A DNA stretch of 64,000 nt, from the NCBI GenBank assembly GCA_002335055.1, contig DDCH01000014.1, positions 1-64,000 of the forward strand. The letters run 5' to 3'. Position 1 is the stretch's first letter; each line of letters opens with the position of its first letter. This DNA comes from Sulfurimonas sp. UBA2011. Lineage in GTDB: Bacteria; Campylobacterota; Campylobacteria; Campylobacterales; Sulfurimonadaceae. Positions 1 through 8,486 of the stretch are shown piece by piece. The position numbers and the translations under genes were made by a program. Below the pieces are notes generated by a model, which saw nothing but the letters and a program-made list of their open reading frames with translations, made no database searches and was not told the origin of the DNA.

Positions 1-29
1 ATTATTACTTTTACCACTGATTTAATCTA

Positions 30-725
30 TTATGAAACCATAATTGAATCTTCTACTCTCCAGTTATGTTCTAATTTTTCCATATTTACATTATTTAAAC
101 GCATTAAAAAATATTCTCTATGTACCTCATGGGCACCTAGACTTTGTAAGTGACCTGTTGGAACTTGACAATCTACAAAATCATATCCCCACTCTTTTAA
201 GTGCTTCACAAGGACTGCATAAGCTGCTTTAGAAGCATCACTTACATGTGAGAACATTGATTCTCCACAAAATACTTTTCCTACTACAATACCATATAAC
301 CCACCAACAAGTTCACCATCTAAATAACTCTCAACTGAGTGAGCAATTCCTATATCATGCAGCATTCTAAAAGAGTGTTTTAAGGGTTTGTGTAGCCATG
401 TGCCATTTTGATCGTTTCTAATAGTACTTGAACATTGATTAAGTACCTCTATAAAATTAGTATCAAACTTATATGTAAACTTTTTCATACTTTTTTTGAG
501 TGATTTACTTATTTTAAAATTGTTGAGTTCCATAATTAGTCTTGGATTTGGTGACCACCAGAGGAGAGGGTCATTTTCAGAGTTCCAGGGAAATATACCA
601 GTTTGGTAAGCATTGATAAGTCTAGAGGGATGTAAATCTCCTCCCCAAGCAACAATACCATCTTCATTGGCACTGTTTGGATCTGGAAACTCATATGAGT
701 CTTCGAAGAGTTTTGGAATTTGCAC
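30..725 (-). CDS. aat: Leucyl/phenylalanyl-tRNA--protein transferase
   Basis: Transfers Leu or Phe from aminoacyl-tRNA to the N-terminus of proteins that begin with Lys or Arg, making N-degrons for ClpS/ClpA/ClpP in the cytoplasm. The 231-residue product has the normal family length (about 230). The family signatures are visible: GGDL at residues 28-31, GIFPW at 43-47, WWSP at 56-59, and a C-terminal segment around residues 183-200 containing QSLGAHE. The start codon overlaps the last base of the clpA stop region, so it is probably translationally coupled as the last gene of the clpS-clpA-aat run. Function is inferred from family motifs and the very telling gene order. Confidence 0.95.
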   Translation of the reverse strand: MQIPKLFEDSYEFPDPNSANEDGIVAWGGDLHPSRLINAYQTGIFPWNSENDPLLWWSPNPRLIMELNNFKISKSLKKSMKKFTYKFDTNFIEVLNQCSSTIRNDQNGTWLHKPLKHSFRMLHDIGIAHSVESYLDGELVGGLYGIVVGKVFCGESMFSHVSDASKAAYAVLVKHLKEWGYDFVDCQVPTGHLQSLGAHEVHREYFLMRLNNVNMEKLEHNWRVEDSIMVS

Positions 726-2911
726 TAAATTTCTTTAAATGTTAATTCCAACTCTTTTTTTGCATCAACACTAACTGAACCACCATTTTTTAGTTTTCCA
801 AAGAGTATCTCATCACTTAGTTTATTTGTTATATTATTTTGAATATAACGCTTAAGCGGTCTTGCACCCATAGCTGGCGAATATGATTCATCCGCTATGT
901 ATTTTATAGCTTTTTTAGTTAAAGTAACAGTAATCTTTTTTTCTTTTAAGTCATTATTGAGTTCTTTTATAAACTTTTCTACAATAGATTCTATTACTTT
1001 AATGTTTAATGGTTCAAAATCAACTATAGCATCAAGTCTATTTCTAAACTCTGGTGTGAAAAATGATTTTAGTTCTTCACCAGCTGCTAGTGACTCATCT
1101 TTATTAAAGCCCATTACATTTCTTGCTGTAGCCCCAATATTTGATGTCATGATCAATACAACATTTTGAAAATCTGCTTTATAACCATTATTATCAGTTA
1201 AAGTTGCACTATCCATTATTTGTAAAAGTATATTTACTAAATCTGGATGAGCCTTTTCTATTTCATCTAAAAGTATTACTGTGTATGGATGGCGTTTGAC
1301 AACTTCAGTCAGAAGACCACCTTGCTCATAACCTACATACCCAGGAGGCGCTCCAACTAAACGACTGAGAGCATGTTTCTCCATATATTCACTCATATCA
1401 AAGCGTTCAAAGTGAATACCTAGAGTTTTGCTCAGTGTAATTGCTAGTTCTGTTTTACCAACACCTGTTGGACCTGAAAAAAGAAAAGATGCTATAGGCT
1501 TTTGCTCAGGAGTAAGTCCTGCTTTAGATATTTTAATAGCTTGTGTAACAATTTCAACTGCTTGATCTTGTCCTATAACACTCTCTTTTATAGTAGCTTC
1601 AAGATTTTTAAGAGCATTTGTCTCATTTACCTTGACATTTGCATTTGAGATTCCGATGATAGCAGAAACAGTTTCTAAAATATCATTCGCTGTTACTTTT
1701 ACACGTTTATCTTTTCTAAGGTGAAATGATGCTGCTGTTTCATCTATAAGGTCAATTGCCTTATCTGGTAAAAATCTATCTGTAATATAGCGCTTTGAGA
1801 GATTTACTGCTGCAGTTAGTGCTTTATTAGTATATTTAACATTATGATGTTGTTCATACTTTTCTTGTAGACCTTTTAGAATAAGATAACTTGTCTCTTT
1901 TGAAGGCTCATCAATATCTATCTTTGAGAAACGACGGCTAAGTGCCTTGTCTTTTTCAAAGCCATTCCTATACTCTGCAAAAGTTGTAGCACCCATACAT
2001 TTAAGTTCACCAGATGCTAAAGCAGGTTTTAGCTGATTTGCTGCATCCATAGTTCCACTTGTACTTCCTGCACCTATAAGTGTATGAATCTCATCAATAA
2101 AGAGGATGGCATTTGGTTGCTTTTTAAGCTCATCCATAACACCCTTGAGTCGTTTTTCAAAATCACCTCTGTATTTTGTTCCAGCTAACAGAGCACCCAA
2201 GTCAAGTGCATATAGTTTTGAGTCTAGTATGATTTTTGGAACATCACCTGCAGCAAGTCTTAGTGCTAAACCTTCAGCAATAGCTGTTTTACCAACTCCA
2301 GGTTCACCAACAAGTATAGGATTGTTCTTTTTACGTCGACAAAGAATTTGTGTAACTCTTTTAATTTCTGCATCACGTCCTATTACAGGATCGATTTTAC
2401 CCTCTTTTGCTTTTTCTAGTAAATCTATAGAATACTTTGAAAGGAAAGACTTTTTATTCTCGTCTTCATCATCGTCTTCATCATCTTCATCTGTATGAGA
2501 AATAGCTTCTAATACATCTAGTTTTGATATCTGGTACTCTGCAAGTAGTTTAAATGAAAAAGTATTTTCCTCTTCATATAAAGCTGCCAGTAAGTCACCT
2601 ATTTTAGCATCATCTTTTTGTGCTGATTTGATATGTCTTATCATCTTATCTATCAAACGCGATAGTGCTAAACTTTCATAAGGTTCATTATTTACACCCT
2701 TTGGAAAGGCATCAATATTTGTTTCTATATATGTTAAAAGTTTTTCTTGCATCTTTTCTGCATCACCACCACATTTATAGATGATGTTTGCACCTTCTTC
2801 TGAATCTAGTAGAAGAAAAAAGACATGTTCTATTGTTAAGTACTCGTGACGCATCTTTTTAGCAAAAGATATCGATTTTTGAAAAATTTCATTTAAAGGT
2901 TGACTGATCAT
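725..2911 (-). CDS. clpA: ATP-dependent Clp protease ATP-binding subunit ClpA
   Basis: AAA+ unfoldase that feeds substrates, including N-degron proteins delivered by ClpS, to ClpP. The 728 residues hold an N-terminal Clp repeat domain (about 1-140), a strongly acidic linker at about 141-152, the D1 AAA module with Walker A GEPGVGKT at 202-209 and Walker B FIDEIH near 271-276, and the D2 module with Walker A GPTGVGKT at 480-487. Before the FTPEFRNRLD segment the ClpP-docking loop reads MGF where E. coli ClpA has IGL, a common substitution. Only three bases separate it from clpS, so it is operonic. The absence of the long middle coiled coil distinguishes it from ClpB, which is encoded at 51526. 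Confidence 0.96.
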   Translation of the reverse strand: MISQPLNEIFQKSISFAKKMRHEYLTIEHVFFLLLDSEEGANIIYKCGGDAEKMQEKLLTYIETNIDAFPKGVNNEPYESLALSRLIDKMIRHIKSAQKDDAKIGDLLAALYEEENTFSFKLLAEYQISKLDVLEAISHTDEDDEDDDEDENKKSFLSKYSIDLLEKAKEGKIDPVIGRDAEIKRVTQILCRRKKNNPILVGEPGVGKTAIAEGLALRLAAGDVPKIILDSKLYALDLGALLAGTKYRGDFEKRLKGVMDELKKQPNAILFIDEIHTLIGAGSTSGTMDAANQLKPALASGELKCMGATTFAEYRNGFEKDKALSRRFSKIDIDEPSKETSYLILKGLQEKYEQHHNVKYTNKALTAAVNLSKRYITDRFLPDKAIDLIDETAASFHLRKDKRVKVTANDILETVSAIIGISNANVKVNETNALKNLEATIKESVIGQDQAVEIVTQAIKISKAGLTPEQKPIASFLFSGPTGVGKTELAITLSKTLGIHFERFDMSEYMEKHALSRLVGAPPGYVGYEQGGLLTEVVKRHPYTVILLDEIEKAHPDLVNILLQIMDSATLTDNNGYKADFQNVVLIMTSNIGATARNVMGFNKDESLAAGEELKSFFTPEFRNRLDAIVDFEPLNIKVIESIVEKFIKELNNDLKEKKITVTLTKKAIKYIADESYSPAMGARPLKRYIQNNITNKLSDEILFGKLKNGGSVSVDAKKELELTFKEI

Positions 2912-2914
2912 ATA

Positions 2915-3214
2915 TTATTCCTCTTCCATTATTGCTTTAAGTGGAAAACCACTTGATTGCGAACGTTTTGCTACATGTATAACTTTAGTTTCCGCGATTT
3001 CATTCGTATACACACCACATAAACCTCTATCCATTTTATGAATGTCAAGCATTACTGCTTCTGCTTGCTCATAGCTTTTATGAAAAATAGTAATTAAAAT
3101 ATCAACTACAAAGTCCATAGAAGTGTAATTGTCATTTAGTAGATAGACTTTGAATTTTTTTGGATGTTCTACTTCTATATCTATTAAGAGTTCTAGTTCT
3201 TTAGTTTCTGACAT
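2915..3214 (-). CDS. clpS: ATP-dependent Clp protease adaptor ClpS
   Basis: Small adaptor that binds N-degrons and presents them to the ClpA N-domain. The product is 99 residues, normal for the family. It carries the YLLNDNYTSMDFV segment, in which the Asn-Asp pair and the following Met/Asp are typical of the N-degron pocket, and a downstream helix ending in MDRGLCGVYTNEIAE. It sits immediately upstream of clpA and seven bases after the PLP-enzyme gene, in the same direction. Identification is firm because both the motif and the context agree. Confidence 0.95.
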   Translation of the reverse strand: MSETKELELLIDIEVEHPKKFKVYLLNDNYTSMDFVVDILITIFHKSYEQAEAVMLDIHKMDRGLCGVYTNEIAETKVIHVAKRSQSSGFPLKAIMEEE

Positions 3215-3221
3215 TGATTAC

Positions 3222-4457
3222 CTACTTTGCCGCATTTAAAAAATCTTCAATTATATCTTGAGGATTTTCTAAACCTATTGATATACGGATGAGTCCATCT
3301 GTTATACCTAAGAATTTTCTAGTGTCTGTATCAAAATCACTATAAATAGTTGAAGCCATATGTAGTGCTAATGTTCTATTATCTCCAATATTTGCTGTAA
3401 TTGTTGCAAGTTTTGTTTTGTTTATAAAACTAAAAGCACTCTCTTTTGAACCCATATCAATAGTAAAAAGTGTTCCACAGCCTTGTGAAAAATCAGTTTT
3501 ATATCTATCATGATGGGGATGAGACTCTAAACAAGGATGGTTAATGTTTAAACCTTGTTTACTCAAACTTTTTGCAATAATTTCTACACTTTGAACTATT
3601 CTTGGTAAACGCAGGGCTAATGTTTCTAAACCTAAAAGAGTTTGGTAACTAGCATTAGCATTTGCACTCATACCTAAGTCACGAAGTGCTCTTTTTTTGG
3701 CATTTGGAATAAGTGCCATTTTTCCAGCACCCTTTATTGGTTTTTTCATAAACTCATAACGAGAACTCTTAAACTTGTCATCACCATCGTTAATTGCACG
3801 AAATACTGCACAACCACCTAGAGCTGAAGAATTACCAGAAATAATTTTTGTAGTAGAGTAAACTACAATGTCTGCACCTAGTGATAAAGGAAAAATACTC
3901 AGTGGAGTAATAGTATTGTCTACAATTAAAGCAACACCCGCTGCATTTGCAATAGATGCTATAGCTTTAATGTCAGGAAGACGCATATTTGGATTACCAA
4001 CACTCTCTAAAAAGATAACTTTTGTTTTATCTGTAATAGTATTTTCAATATTTTCTAGTTCATCTACATCAAAAAAAGATGTTTTGACACCAAATCGCTT
4101 GAGTGTTTCATCAAAAAGTGCATAAGTACCACCAAATAAACCACCAATACTGATAATTTCATCTCCAGCTTCTAGTAGTGACATTGTTGCTAGTGTTGTT
4201 GCACCCATTCCTGAACTTGTTGCTACTGCTCCAACACCACCATCCATCTTAGCCATGATTGATTCAAGTTTTGCTGTAGTGGGATTACCCATTCGTGAAT
4301 AGAGTGGTTTTTTAATGCTTCCATCAAAAATACCTTCAGCTGTTTGCGCATCTCCGTATCCAAATGCAGCAGATGCTGTTATAACAGGAGATACAGCACC
4401 TTCCTTATTACCAACTGCTTGGACAAATTGTGTGCAGTATTGCTCGAAATTGTTCAT
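3222..4457 (-). CDS. O-acetylhomoserine sulfhydrylase / trans-sulfuration family PLP enzyme
   Basis: A 411-residue fold-type I PLP enzyme of the Cys/Met metabolism family. The PLP lysine lies in YSTTKIISGNSS, and the upstream VDNTITPL and SSGMGA segments match the cofactor-binding face. The length and the glycine-rich region between the PLP lysine and the C-terminal half are closest to O-acetylhomoserine sulfhydrylases (MetY/MetZ type), which make homocysteine or cysteine from acetylated precursors. Methionine gamma-lyase or cystathionine gamma-synthase activity cannot be excluded from sequence alone. It is the first gene of a minus-strand run into clpS-clpA-aat, with a TATAAT-type -10 box upstream. 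Confidence 0.8.
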   Translation of the reverse strand: MNNFEQYCTQFVQAVGNKEGAVSPVITASAAFGYGDAQTAEGIFDGSIKKPLYSRMGNPTTAKLESIMAKMDGGVGAVATSSGMGATTLATMSLLEAGDEIISIGGLFGGTYALFDETLKRFGVKTSFFDVDELENIENTITDKTKVIFLESVGNPNMRLPDIKAIASIANAAGVALIVDNTITPLSIFPLSLGADIVVYSTTKIISGNSSALGGCAVFRAINDGDDKFKSSRYEFMKKPIKGAGKMALIPNAKKRALRDLGMSANANASYQTLLGLETLALRLPRIVQSVEIIAKSLSKQGLNINHPCLESHPHHDRYKTDFSQGCGTLFTIDMGSKESAFSFINKTKLATITANIGDNRTLALHMASTIYSDFDTDTRKFLGITDGLIRISIGLENPQDIIEDFLNAAK

Positions 4458-4486
4458 ATATACTTACCTTGATTTATAATAAATAA

Positions 4487-4492
4487 ATTATA
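4487..4492 (-). promoter_or_regulatory. -10 box upstream of the PLP enzyme-clpS-clpA-aat run
   Basis: The minus strand reads TATAAT here, about 30 bases before the ATG at 4457. No good -35 hexamer is visible, which is usual for vegetative promoters in Campylobacterota. This is a motif match in AT-rich DNA and so only suggestive. Confidence 0.4.
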
Positions 4493-4531
4493 CCAAAGTA
4501 GAGATAATAGTTACCTACAGGGATTGAATTA

Positions 4532-4540
4532 TGCTAGAAT
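4532..4540 (+). promoter_or_regulatory. Extended -10 box upstream of the ZapB-like gene
   Basis: TGCTAGAAT lies about 29 bases before the ATG at 4569 and resembles an extended -10 element (TGnTAGAAT). It diverges from the opposite-strand box at 4487-4492, so this intergenic region probably carries back-to-back promoters. Confidence 0.35.
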
Positions 4541-4568
4541 TATAAAGATAAAACAATTAGGAAGCTTT

Positions 4569-4796
4569 ATGCAAAACCAAACAACTTTAGAAAAACTAGA
4601 TGAAAAGGTATCAGAGGTTCTTAAACAGTACCATGTACTTAAGAGTGAAAATGAGACTATTAGAAATGAGTTAATAACTTTAAAGGCACAAAGAGAAATT
4701 CAAGATCAGGAAATAGACAAGTTAAGAGACGAAAATACAATGAAAGATTTAGAAATAGAAGAGATTGTAAATAAGATCGAAAGTATATTAGGCTAA
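4569..4796 (+). CDS. Small coiled-coil protein, ZapB-like
   Basis: A 75-residue, highly charged, almost entirely helical protein with a heptad-like pattern across its length, resembling cell-division coiled-coil proteins of the ZapB type. I chose the ATG at 4569 because AGGA lies seven bases upstream and the longer reading frame from 4524 has no ribosome site. It is seven bases upstream of a ZapA-like gene in the same direction, and that pairing supports a role at the Z-ring. The functional assignment is inference: short coiled coils have little diagnostic sequence. Confidence 0.6.
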   Translation: MQNQTTLEKLDEKVSEVLKQYHVLKSENETIRNELITLKAQREIQDQEIDKLRDENTMKDLEIEEIVNKIESILG

Positions 4797-4802
4797 ATTT
4801 TA

Positions 4803-5021
4803 ATGAGTAAAAAAATAGGGCTTTATATTGGTGGTCGTCGATTTGATGTTGATGTCGATGATAAATTTGCTAATTTTTTAGAAGTGCAAATGGAAAAGGA
4901 TTTCAATATAGAAGGTAATAATGAGATTAAGTCTGTTATGCAAGCATATGTACGAAAAAATTATGAGCTTTATATTCAAAATAAAGATGTAAAAAGTATT
5001 TTAGATAAATTTGAAAAGTAG
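4803..5021 (+). CDS. ZapA-like cell division protein
   Basis: A 72-residue protein whose N-terminal beta hairpin (GLYIGGRRFDVDVDD, residues 6-20) and following helix resemble ZapA, which binds FtsZ and bundles protofilaments at midcell. It is somewhat shorter than typical ZapA (about 100 residues), lacking much of the C-terminal coiled coil. The preceding gene could supply a separate coiled-coil partner. It lies just upstream of a three-tRNA cluster. The resemblance is moderate, and a conserved protein of unrelated function is possible. Confidence 0.55.
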   Translation: MSKKIGLYIGGRRFDVDVDDKFANFLEVQMEKDFNIEGNNEIKSVMQAYVRKNYELYIQNKDVKSILDKFEK

Positions 5022-5081
5022 TTTTAGAATACTATAAGCTTATAAGGCTATAATTTCAACCTCTTAAACAAGAGATAGTGT

Positions 5082-5158
5082 GCGTTCGTAGCTCAGCTGG
5101 ATAGAGTACTGGTTTGCGGTACCAGCGGTCACAGGTTCGACTCCTGTCGGGCGCACCA
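5082..5158 (+). tRNA. tRNA-Arg, anticodon GCG
   Basis: A full 77-base cloverleaf with encoded CCA. The acceptor stem pairs GCGTTCG with CGGGCGC (two G-U pairs), the anticodon stem is CTGGT/ACCAG with loop TTGCGGT, and the T stem is ACAGG/CCTGT. Loop positions 34-36 read GCG, so it decodes the CGC/CGU arginine codons. Most bacteria use an ACG gene edited to inosine for this box. Confidence 0.95.
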
Positions 5159-5219
5159 TACTAAAATAATAGAAACCTCAAAATTACTTCATTTAACTTA
5201 TGAACTAATCTACAAATGT

Positions 5220-5296
<77 letters not shown>

Positions 5297-5331
5297 ATCA
5301 ATCAAAAACAATTATCATTATATTAAATAAC

Positions 5332-5407
5332 CTCCTTATCGCTTAACTGGATAAAGCAGTCCCCTCCTAAGGGATAGCTCGAGGTTCGAGTCCTCGTGGG
5401 GAGACCA
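5332..5407 (+). tRNA. tRNA-Arg, anticodon CCT
   Basis: A 76-base cloverleaf with acceptor stem CTCCTTA/TGGGGAG, anticodon stem GTCCC/GGGAT, loop CTCCTAA and encoded CCA. The anticodon CCT reads AGG. It ends 11 bases before the convergent trpA stop; a short AGCTTT/AAAGCT dyad lies between them. Confidence 0.94.
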
Positions 5408-5418
5408 GCTTTAAAAAG

Positions 5419-6156
5419 CTAGTTGATCTCACTTTTTATTATTTTTGCTAATTCACAACATTGAGAGATTTTTTGTGTGTAAGAGAGAGACTCTTGTAAA
5501 AGTATGTCTATAAAAGCACTTCCAACGATTACTCCATCAGCACCTTCTACTTTATCTTTTGCAGTTTTTGCATTTACACCAAAACCAACATACACTGGCG
5601 TTTGAGTGTATTTTTTGATACTACTTAAAAAAGGTTGTAAGTCTTCAGCTTGTCCCGAACCTGTGATTCCAGTGTATGCGACCATATAGATAAACTTTTG
5701 TGCATCACTTACAACTTCTTTTATGCGTGCTTCACTATCTGTTGGTGCTACAAAAGAGATATTTGCAACATTGTTGTTTTTAAAAAGATCTTTATAAAGA
5801 AGAGCTTCTTCATGTGGTAAATCAGGAATGATAAGTCCATTGACTTGGAGTTTTTGAGCAAGAGGAATTAACTCTTCTAGATTCTGTTGATAAAAACTAT
5901 TAAAGTACCCCATCCATAAAGTATCTACCTCGGGAGCGACAACTTCAGAAATCTCTAAAAGGTCTTTAAATTTAAAACCACAAGCGAGAGCTCTATGATT
6001 GGCTTTTTCTATAAGTGGGCCATCTGCAACAGGGTCAGAGAAGGGAACACCAAATTCTAGGGTGTCAACACCATTTTGACCAAGTGCTAATGCTAAGTCA
6101 ATACTAAATGATTTTTCTGGGTATCCAGATGTAATATATGCTACTAGTTTTTTCAA
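5419..6156 (-). CDS. trpA: Tryptophan synthase alpha subunit
   Basis: Cleaves indole-3-glycerol phosphate to indole and glyceraldehyde 3-phosphate, passing indole to TrpB. The 245-residue TIM barrel carries LEFGVPFSDPVADGP; Glu34 and Asp45 match the catalytic Glu49 and Asp60 of the E. coli enzyme. Phosphate-binding glycines follow in the C-terminal part (GFGV, VGSAF). No other trp gene is nearby, so the pathway is split. The gene starts one base after the stop of an Hpt-domain gene and is probably co-transcribed with it. That is an odd pairing, because no trp regulator is involved. Confidence 0.95.
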   Translation of the reverse strand: MKKLVAYITSGYPEKSFSIDLALALGQNGVDTLEFGVPFSDPVADGPLIEKANHRALACGFKFKDLLEISEVVAPEVDTLWMGYFNSFYQQNLEELIPLAQKLQVNGLIIPDLPHEEALLYKDLFKNNNVANISFVAPTDSEARIKEVVSDAQKFIYMVAYTGITGSGQAEDLQPFLSSIKKYTQTPVYVGFGVNAKTAKDKVEGADGVIVGSAFIDILLQESLSYTQKISQCCELAKIIKSEIN

Positions 6157-6157
6157 T

Positions 6158-6559
6158 TTATTTGTCCAAGTCTGGTATTTTTAGTAAAGAGTATCTTATG
6201 TGTGTAAGTACATTATCAAGTTTAAAGTCTTCTTGCCAAGTTGCATACATATCGCTTACATCTAGGAGCCAAGTTGTAGTCTCTTCACTGATAGGTGGTT
6301 TGGCCTTTCTTAACTCTTCAAGTTCATCTTCTATGAAAGAAGAAAGTTTAGCCATTTGTGTTATTTGCAGATAACCTGAAGCTGATTTTATATTATGAAA
6401 GACACGAAAAAGTTCATTTATACTTCTGTCATAACTGTTGGGTTTTTCAAGGTCAATGATCATGACTTCCATACTCTCAACCATCATAGAGTAGTGGTCT
6501 AAAAACTCATCAACAATTTCAAAATCAAAGTTTGCATCTAAATCACTTCTTACACCCAT
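6158..6559 (-). CDS. Stand-alone histidine phosphotransfer (Hpt) domain protein
   Basis: A 133-residue, mostly helical protein with the Hpt signature around His55 (FRVFHNIKSASGYLQI; His55, Lys58, Gly62). The His-x-x-Lys pattern followed by small residues is characteristic of phosphotransfer domains that shuttle phosphate between receiver domains. It has no membrane segment and no other domain. It is followed immediately by trpA. The receiver and kinase partners cannot be read from context, but two receiver domains elsewhere in this window are destroyed. A TATAAT-type box lies upstream. Confidence 0.75.
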   Translation of the reverse strand: MGVRSDLDANFDFEIVDEFLDHYSMMVESMEVMIIDLEKPNSYDRSINELFRVFHNIKSASGYLQITQMAKLSSFIEDELEELRKAKPPISEETTTWLLDVSDMYATWQEDFKLDNVLTHIRYSLLKIPDLDK

Positions 6560-6584
6560 CTACAAATTCTCCTATATAGTTCAA

Positions 6585-6590
6585 ATTATA
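6585..6590 (-). promoter_or_regulatory. -10 box upstream of the Hpt gene-trpA pair
   Basis: The minus strand reads TATAAT about 26 bases before the ATG at 6559, and AGGAG precedes that start. The short interval to panB on the other strand makes this a divergent promoter region. Confidence 0.4.
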
Positions 6591-6637
6591 GCAATTTTTA
6601 GTTAAAATACTTTAATTAATATATAAAGAGTAATCAA

Positions 6638-7429
6638 ATGAGTAAAAAACTAACAATTTCTTCAATAAAAAAGAGTAAAGGTCTTAAACCTTTAGTAATG
6701 ATAACAGCATATGATGCTCTTTTTTCAAGACTTCTATCTGATAATGCAGATATGCTTTTAGTAGGGGATTCTTTAAATATGTCTTTTGCAGGAAAAAGTG
6801 ATACGATTAGTGCAACACTGGAGCAGATGATTTACCATACTAATGCTGTTTGTGCAGGTGCACCAAACACTTTTGTAATCGCAGATATGCCTTTTGGTAC
6901 TTATATAAACAAGACAAGTGCCTTAGAAAATTCGATTAAAGTATTTCAAGAAACACAGGCAGATTGTGTGAAGATTGAAGGTGGTGCTGATAAGGCTGAA
7001 ACTGTAAAATACCTAACTGATAATGGCATAGCTGTATGTGGCCATATAGGTTTACTCCCTCAGTCTGTTCGTAGTGAAGGCGGATATAAAGTTAAGGGTA
7101 AAACGCAGGAAGAAGCGGCTCAACTGATAGAAGATGCTAAAGCTATAGAGAGTGCGGGAGCTTTTTGTATGGTTATAGAAGGTGTTAAAGCTGATGTTGC
7201 TAAGAGTGTTGCACAGTCAGTAAGTATTCCAGTTATCGGTATAGGAGCTGGTGTTGATGTCGATGGACAAGTTCTTGTTTTCTCAGATATGTTAGGACTT
7301 TTTGAAGAGTTTACTCCTAAGTTTGTAAAGAAGTATATAGATGGAGCATCTTTAGTTCGCCATGCAGTCGCTTCTTATGCAGATGAGGTTCAAAAGAAAG
7401 AGTTTCCAAAAGAGGAACATACTTATTAA
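6638..7429 (+). CDS. panB: 3-methyl-2-oxobutanoate hydroxymethyltransferase
   Basis: First step of pantothenate synthesis: transfers a hydroxymethyl group from methylene-tetrahydrofolate to alpha-ketoisovalerate, giving ketopantoate. The 263-residue TIM-barrel enzyme shows the VGDSLNM segment (metal-binding Asp44), the IEGG segment and CMVIEGV containing the likely catalytic Glu, and the VIGIGAG phosphate loop. Length and motifs are normal. ruvB follows about 28 bases after its stop in the same direction. No other pan gene is present here. Confidence 0.96.
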   Translation: MSKKLTISSIKKSKGLKPLVMITAYDALFSRLLSDNADMLLVGDSLNMSFAGKSDTISATLEQMIYHTNAVCAGAPNTFVIADMPFGTYINKTSALENSIKVFQETQADCVKIEGGADKAETVKYLTDNGIAVCGHIGLLPQSVRSEGGYKVKGKTQEEAAQLIEDAKAIESAGAFCMVIEGVKADVAKSVAQSVSIPVIGIGAGVDVDGQVLVFSDMLGLFEEFTPKFVKKYIDGASLVRHAVASYADEVQKKEFPKEEHTY

Positions 7430-7457
7430 TGTGTAGATTGCTAATGAGGATTTGTTA

Positions 7458-8486
7458 ATGAGTGATTTTATGGATGATAGACTTGTTGAGATAGAGACTT
7501 TTAGTATGGAAGAAGAGAGTAATGAAGTTACTCTTCGTCCTGATGCTTGGAGTGAGTATATCGGGCAAGAACAGATAAAAAAGAACCTAGGTGTTTTTAT
7601 ACAAGCGAGTAAAAAACGCGAAGAAGCACTTGACCATGTTCTCTTTTACGGCCCCCCTGGACTTGGTAAAACCACCCTAGCACTTATAATCGCAAATGAG
7701 ATGAATACTAACATCAAAGTTACAGCTGCACCAATGATAGAAAAAAGTGGTGATTTAGCAGCAATTTTAACTAACTTAGAAGAGGGTGATATTCTTTTTA
7801 TAGATGAGATTCATCGTCTTTCTCCTGCTGTTGAGGAGATACTATACTCCTCTATGGAAGACTATAGAATTGACATCATTATAGGGAGTGGTCCTGCTGC
7901 ACAAACGGTTAAGATAGACCTACCGCGTTTCACTCTTATAGGAGCTACAACTCGGGCAGGAATGCTTTCAAACCCTCTTCGTGATAGATTTGGTATGAGT
8001 TTTCGTATGCAGTTTTACTCTTCTGATGAACTAGCAAAAATAATTACACAAGCATCAAATAAATTAGAGAGAGAAATAGTAAAAGAAGCATCTTTTGAGA
8101 TAGCCAAACGCAGCCGGGGTACTCCGAGAATAGCTCTGCGCTTACTCCGTCGTGTGAGAGATTTTGCAGAAGTAGCAGAAGAAGATCATATAAACCAAAA
8201 ACGAACAGAGTATGCTCTTAATGAACTTGGGATAAACTCACATGGTTTTGATGAGATGGACCTACGTTTACTTAATCTTTTAGTAGCTGCCAAGGGTAGA
8301 GCAATGGGTCTGAGTTCAATTGCTGCCTCCTTAAGTGAAGATGAAGGAACAGTTGAAGATGTGTTAGAGCCTTATTTAATCGCAAATGGTTATCTAGAGA
8401 GAACAGCAAAGGGACGCCGTGCAACACGAGCAACATATGATGTTCTTAATATAGACTGTATTGATGAAGAAGGAACAATATTTTGA
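7458..8486 (+). CDS. ruvB: Holliday junction branch migration ATPase RuvB
   Basis: Hexameric AAA+ motor that drives branch migration with RuvA. The product is 342 residues from the ATG at 7458, chosen because GAGGA ends seven bases upstream; a TTG two codons earlier and an ATG at 7470 are alternatives. Walker A GPPGLGKTT, Walker B LFIDEIHR, the sensor ATTRAG and the C-terminal winged-helix region (GYLERTAKGRRAT) are all present. The downstream permease gene starts inside its stop codon. Confidence 0.97.
   Translation: MSDFMDDRLVEIETFSMEEESNEVTLRPDAWSEYIGQEQIKKNLGVFIQASKKREEALDHVLFYGPPGLGKTTLALIIANEMNTNIKVTAAPMIEKSGDLAAILTNLEEGDILFIDEIHRLSPAVEEILYSSMEDYRIDIIIGSGPAAQTVKIDLPRFTLIGATTRAGMLSNPLRDRFGMSFRMQFYSSDELAKIITQASNKLEREIVKEASFEIAKRSRGTPRIALRLLRRVRDFAEVAEEDHINQKRTEYALNELGINSHGFDEMDLRLLNLLVAAKGRAMGLSSIAASLSEDEGTVEDVLEPYLIANGYLERTAKGRRATRATYDVLNIDCIDEEGTIF

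Noticed and set aside
1..29. Possible gene end at the left edge
   Set aside because: Only 29 bases lie beyond the aat stop; nothing can be assigned.
2450..2498. A repetitive GA-rich tract within clpA suggesting a tandem repeat
   Set aside because: It encodes the acidic Asp/Glu linker of ClpA and is not an exact tandem repeat.
5411..5424. AGCTTT/AAAGCT dyad after tRNA-Arg(CCT) as a terminator
   Set aside because: The stem is only six pairs, AT-rich and without a T tract in either direction.
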